Positions 19,331-19,464 of a DNA stretch of 19,464 nucleotides are shown here, in pieces. How positions within the stretch are numbered: the stretch's first letter is position 1; the number at the start of each line of letters is the position of its first letter. The stretch lies in assembly GCA_021794855.1 (NCBI GenBank), contig JAJYPZ010000001.1, positions 1-19,464 on the forward strand. The letters run 5' to 3'. The stretch comes from Pseudomonadota bacterium (GTDB lineage Bacteria > Pseudomonadota > Gammaproteobacteria > Burkholderiales > Sulfuriferulaceae). Both the position numbers and the translations under genes were made by a program. The notes under the pieces were generated by a model. That model worked only from the letters and a program-made list of their open reading frames with translations, was not told the DNA's origin and ran no database searches.

Positions 19331-19459
19331 GACAGATACTACGGCCCGTTAAAATCGCAAGCCGAGATTAACCAGCAGCAGGATGCCTGTTCTAGCGCTG
19401 TCTATTGGGCATTGCGTGAAGGCAAGGTATTGTATGACACGGCATGTGCCGCCTGTTGA
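19331..19459 (+). pseudogene. possible remnant of a c-type cytochrome
   Basis: Downstream of ccsA no intact gene is visible before the window ends. One frame reads EGKVLYDTACAAC and then TGA (19457-19459), where a c-type cytochrome would have His to complete CXXCH. The frame has no ATG and is closed upstream by TGA at 19328-19330. It may be a decayed cytochrome end, or a chance likeness in noncoding DNA. The rest of 19264-19464 holds no hairpin terminator that I can see. Confidence 0.25.
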
Positions 19460-19464
19460 GCTTG

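Noticed and set aside
19264..19371. An in-frame extension of 35 codons after the ccsA TGA, ending at TAA 19369-19371
   Set aside because: ccsA already has its full family length ending LHSYGTL; there is no sign of readthrough or recoding, and the extension resembles no CcsA tail.

Overview
The window reads as a chromosomal segment of a betaproteobacterium, most likely of the Nitrosomonadales type (that rank is inference). The grounds are a type IV pilus pilMNOPQ operon divergent from a class A penicillin-binding protein, a DUF3683-type fused FAD/Fe-S oxidoreductase, and a hemB - engB - cytochrome c4 - resB - ccsA run with System II cytochrome c maturation. Base composition and codon use look even throughout. 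I see no insertion sequences, CRISPR arrays, tRNAs, rRNAs or phage genes.

Left part (1-5243): the 3' part of a DJ-1/PfpI-family gene enters from the left edge. A 1276-residue oxidoreductase follows on the + strand, with DUF3683, FAD-binding, two 4Fe-4S motifs and two CCG domains in one chain. Convergent to it is aroK (shikimate kinase). aroB, its usual partner, is absent from this interval, and a strong bidirectional terminator separates aroK from pilQ.

Middle (5244-13504): pilM-pilN-pilO-pilP-pilQ on the minus strand form a tight operon, with two ATGA stop/start overlaps and gaps of 2 and 14 nt. They encode the inner-membrane alignment complex, its lipoprotein and the outer-membrane secretin. 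A 185-nt region with promoter-like elements on both strands separates pilM from mrcA (PBP1A). A 202-residue protein with a nucleotidyltransferase-like centre, not firmly recognised, is coupled behind mrcA. Its end overlaps the end of convergent hemB by 12 nt.

Right part (13493-19464): hemB (heme precursor synthesis) and engB (ribosome biogenesis GTPase) lie on the minus strand. A two-haem cytochrome c4 is divergent from engB, followed by resB and ccsA, which attach haem to exported cytochromes. The 146-nt interval between engB and hemB holds three consecutive hairpins ending in a + strand terminator, two of them with C/U-rich loops. This is a plausible small RNA gene and the most interesting item here; its position relative to engB resembles the Spot 42/ErsA locus of gammaproteobacteria. 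Past ccsA there is a possible remnant of a c-type cytochrome ending in CAAC-stop.

Start corrections made from the sequence: pilN starts at 9236 (ATG), pilM at 10309 (TTG), hemB at 14494 (ATG), and cytochrome c4 at 15366 (TTG with a good ribosome binding site).
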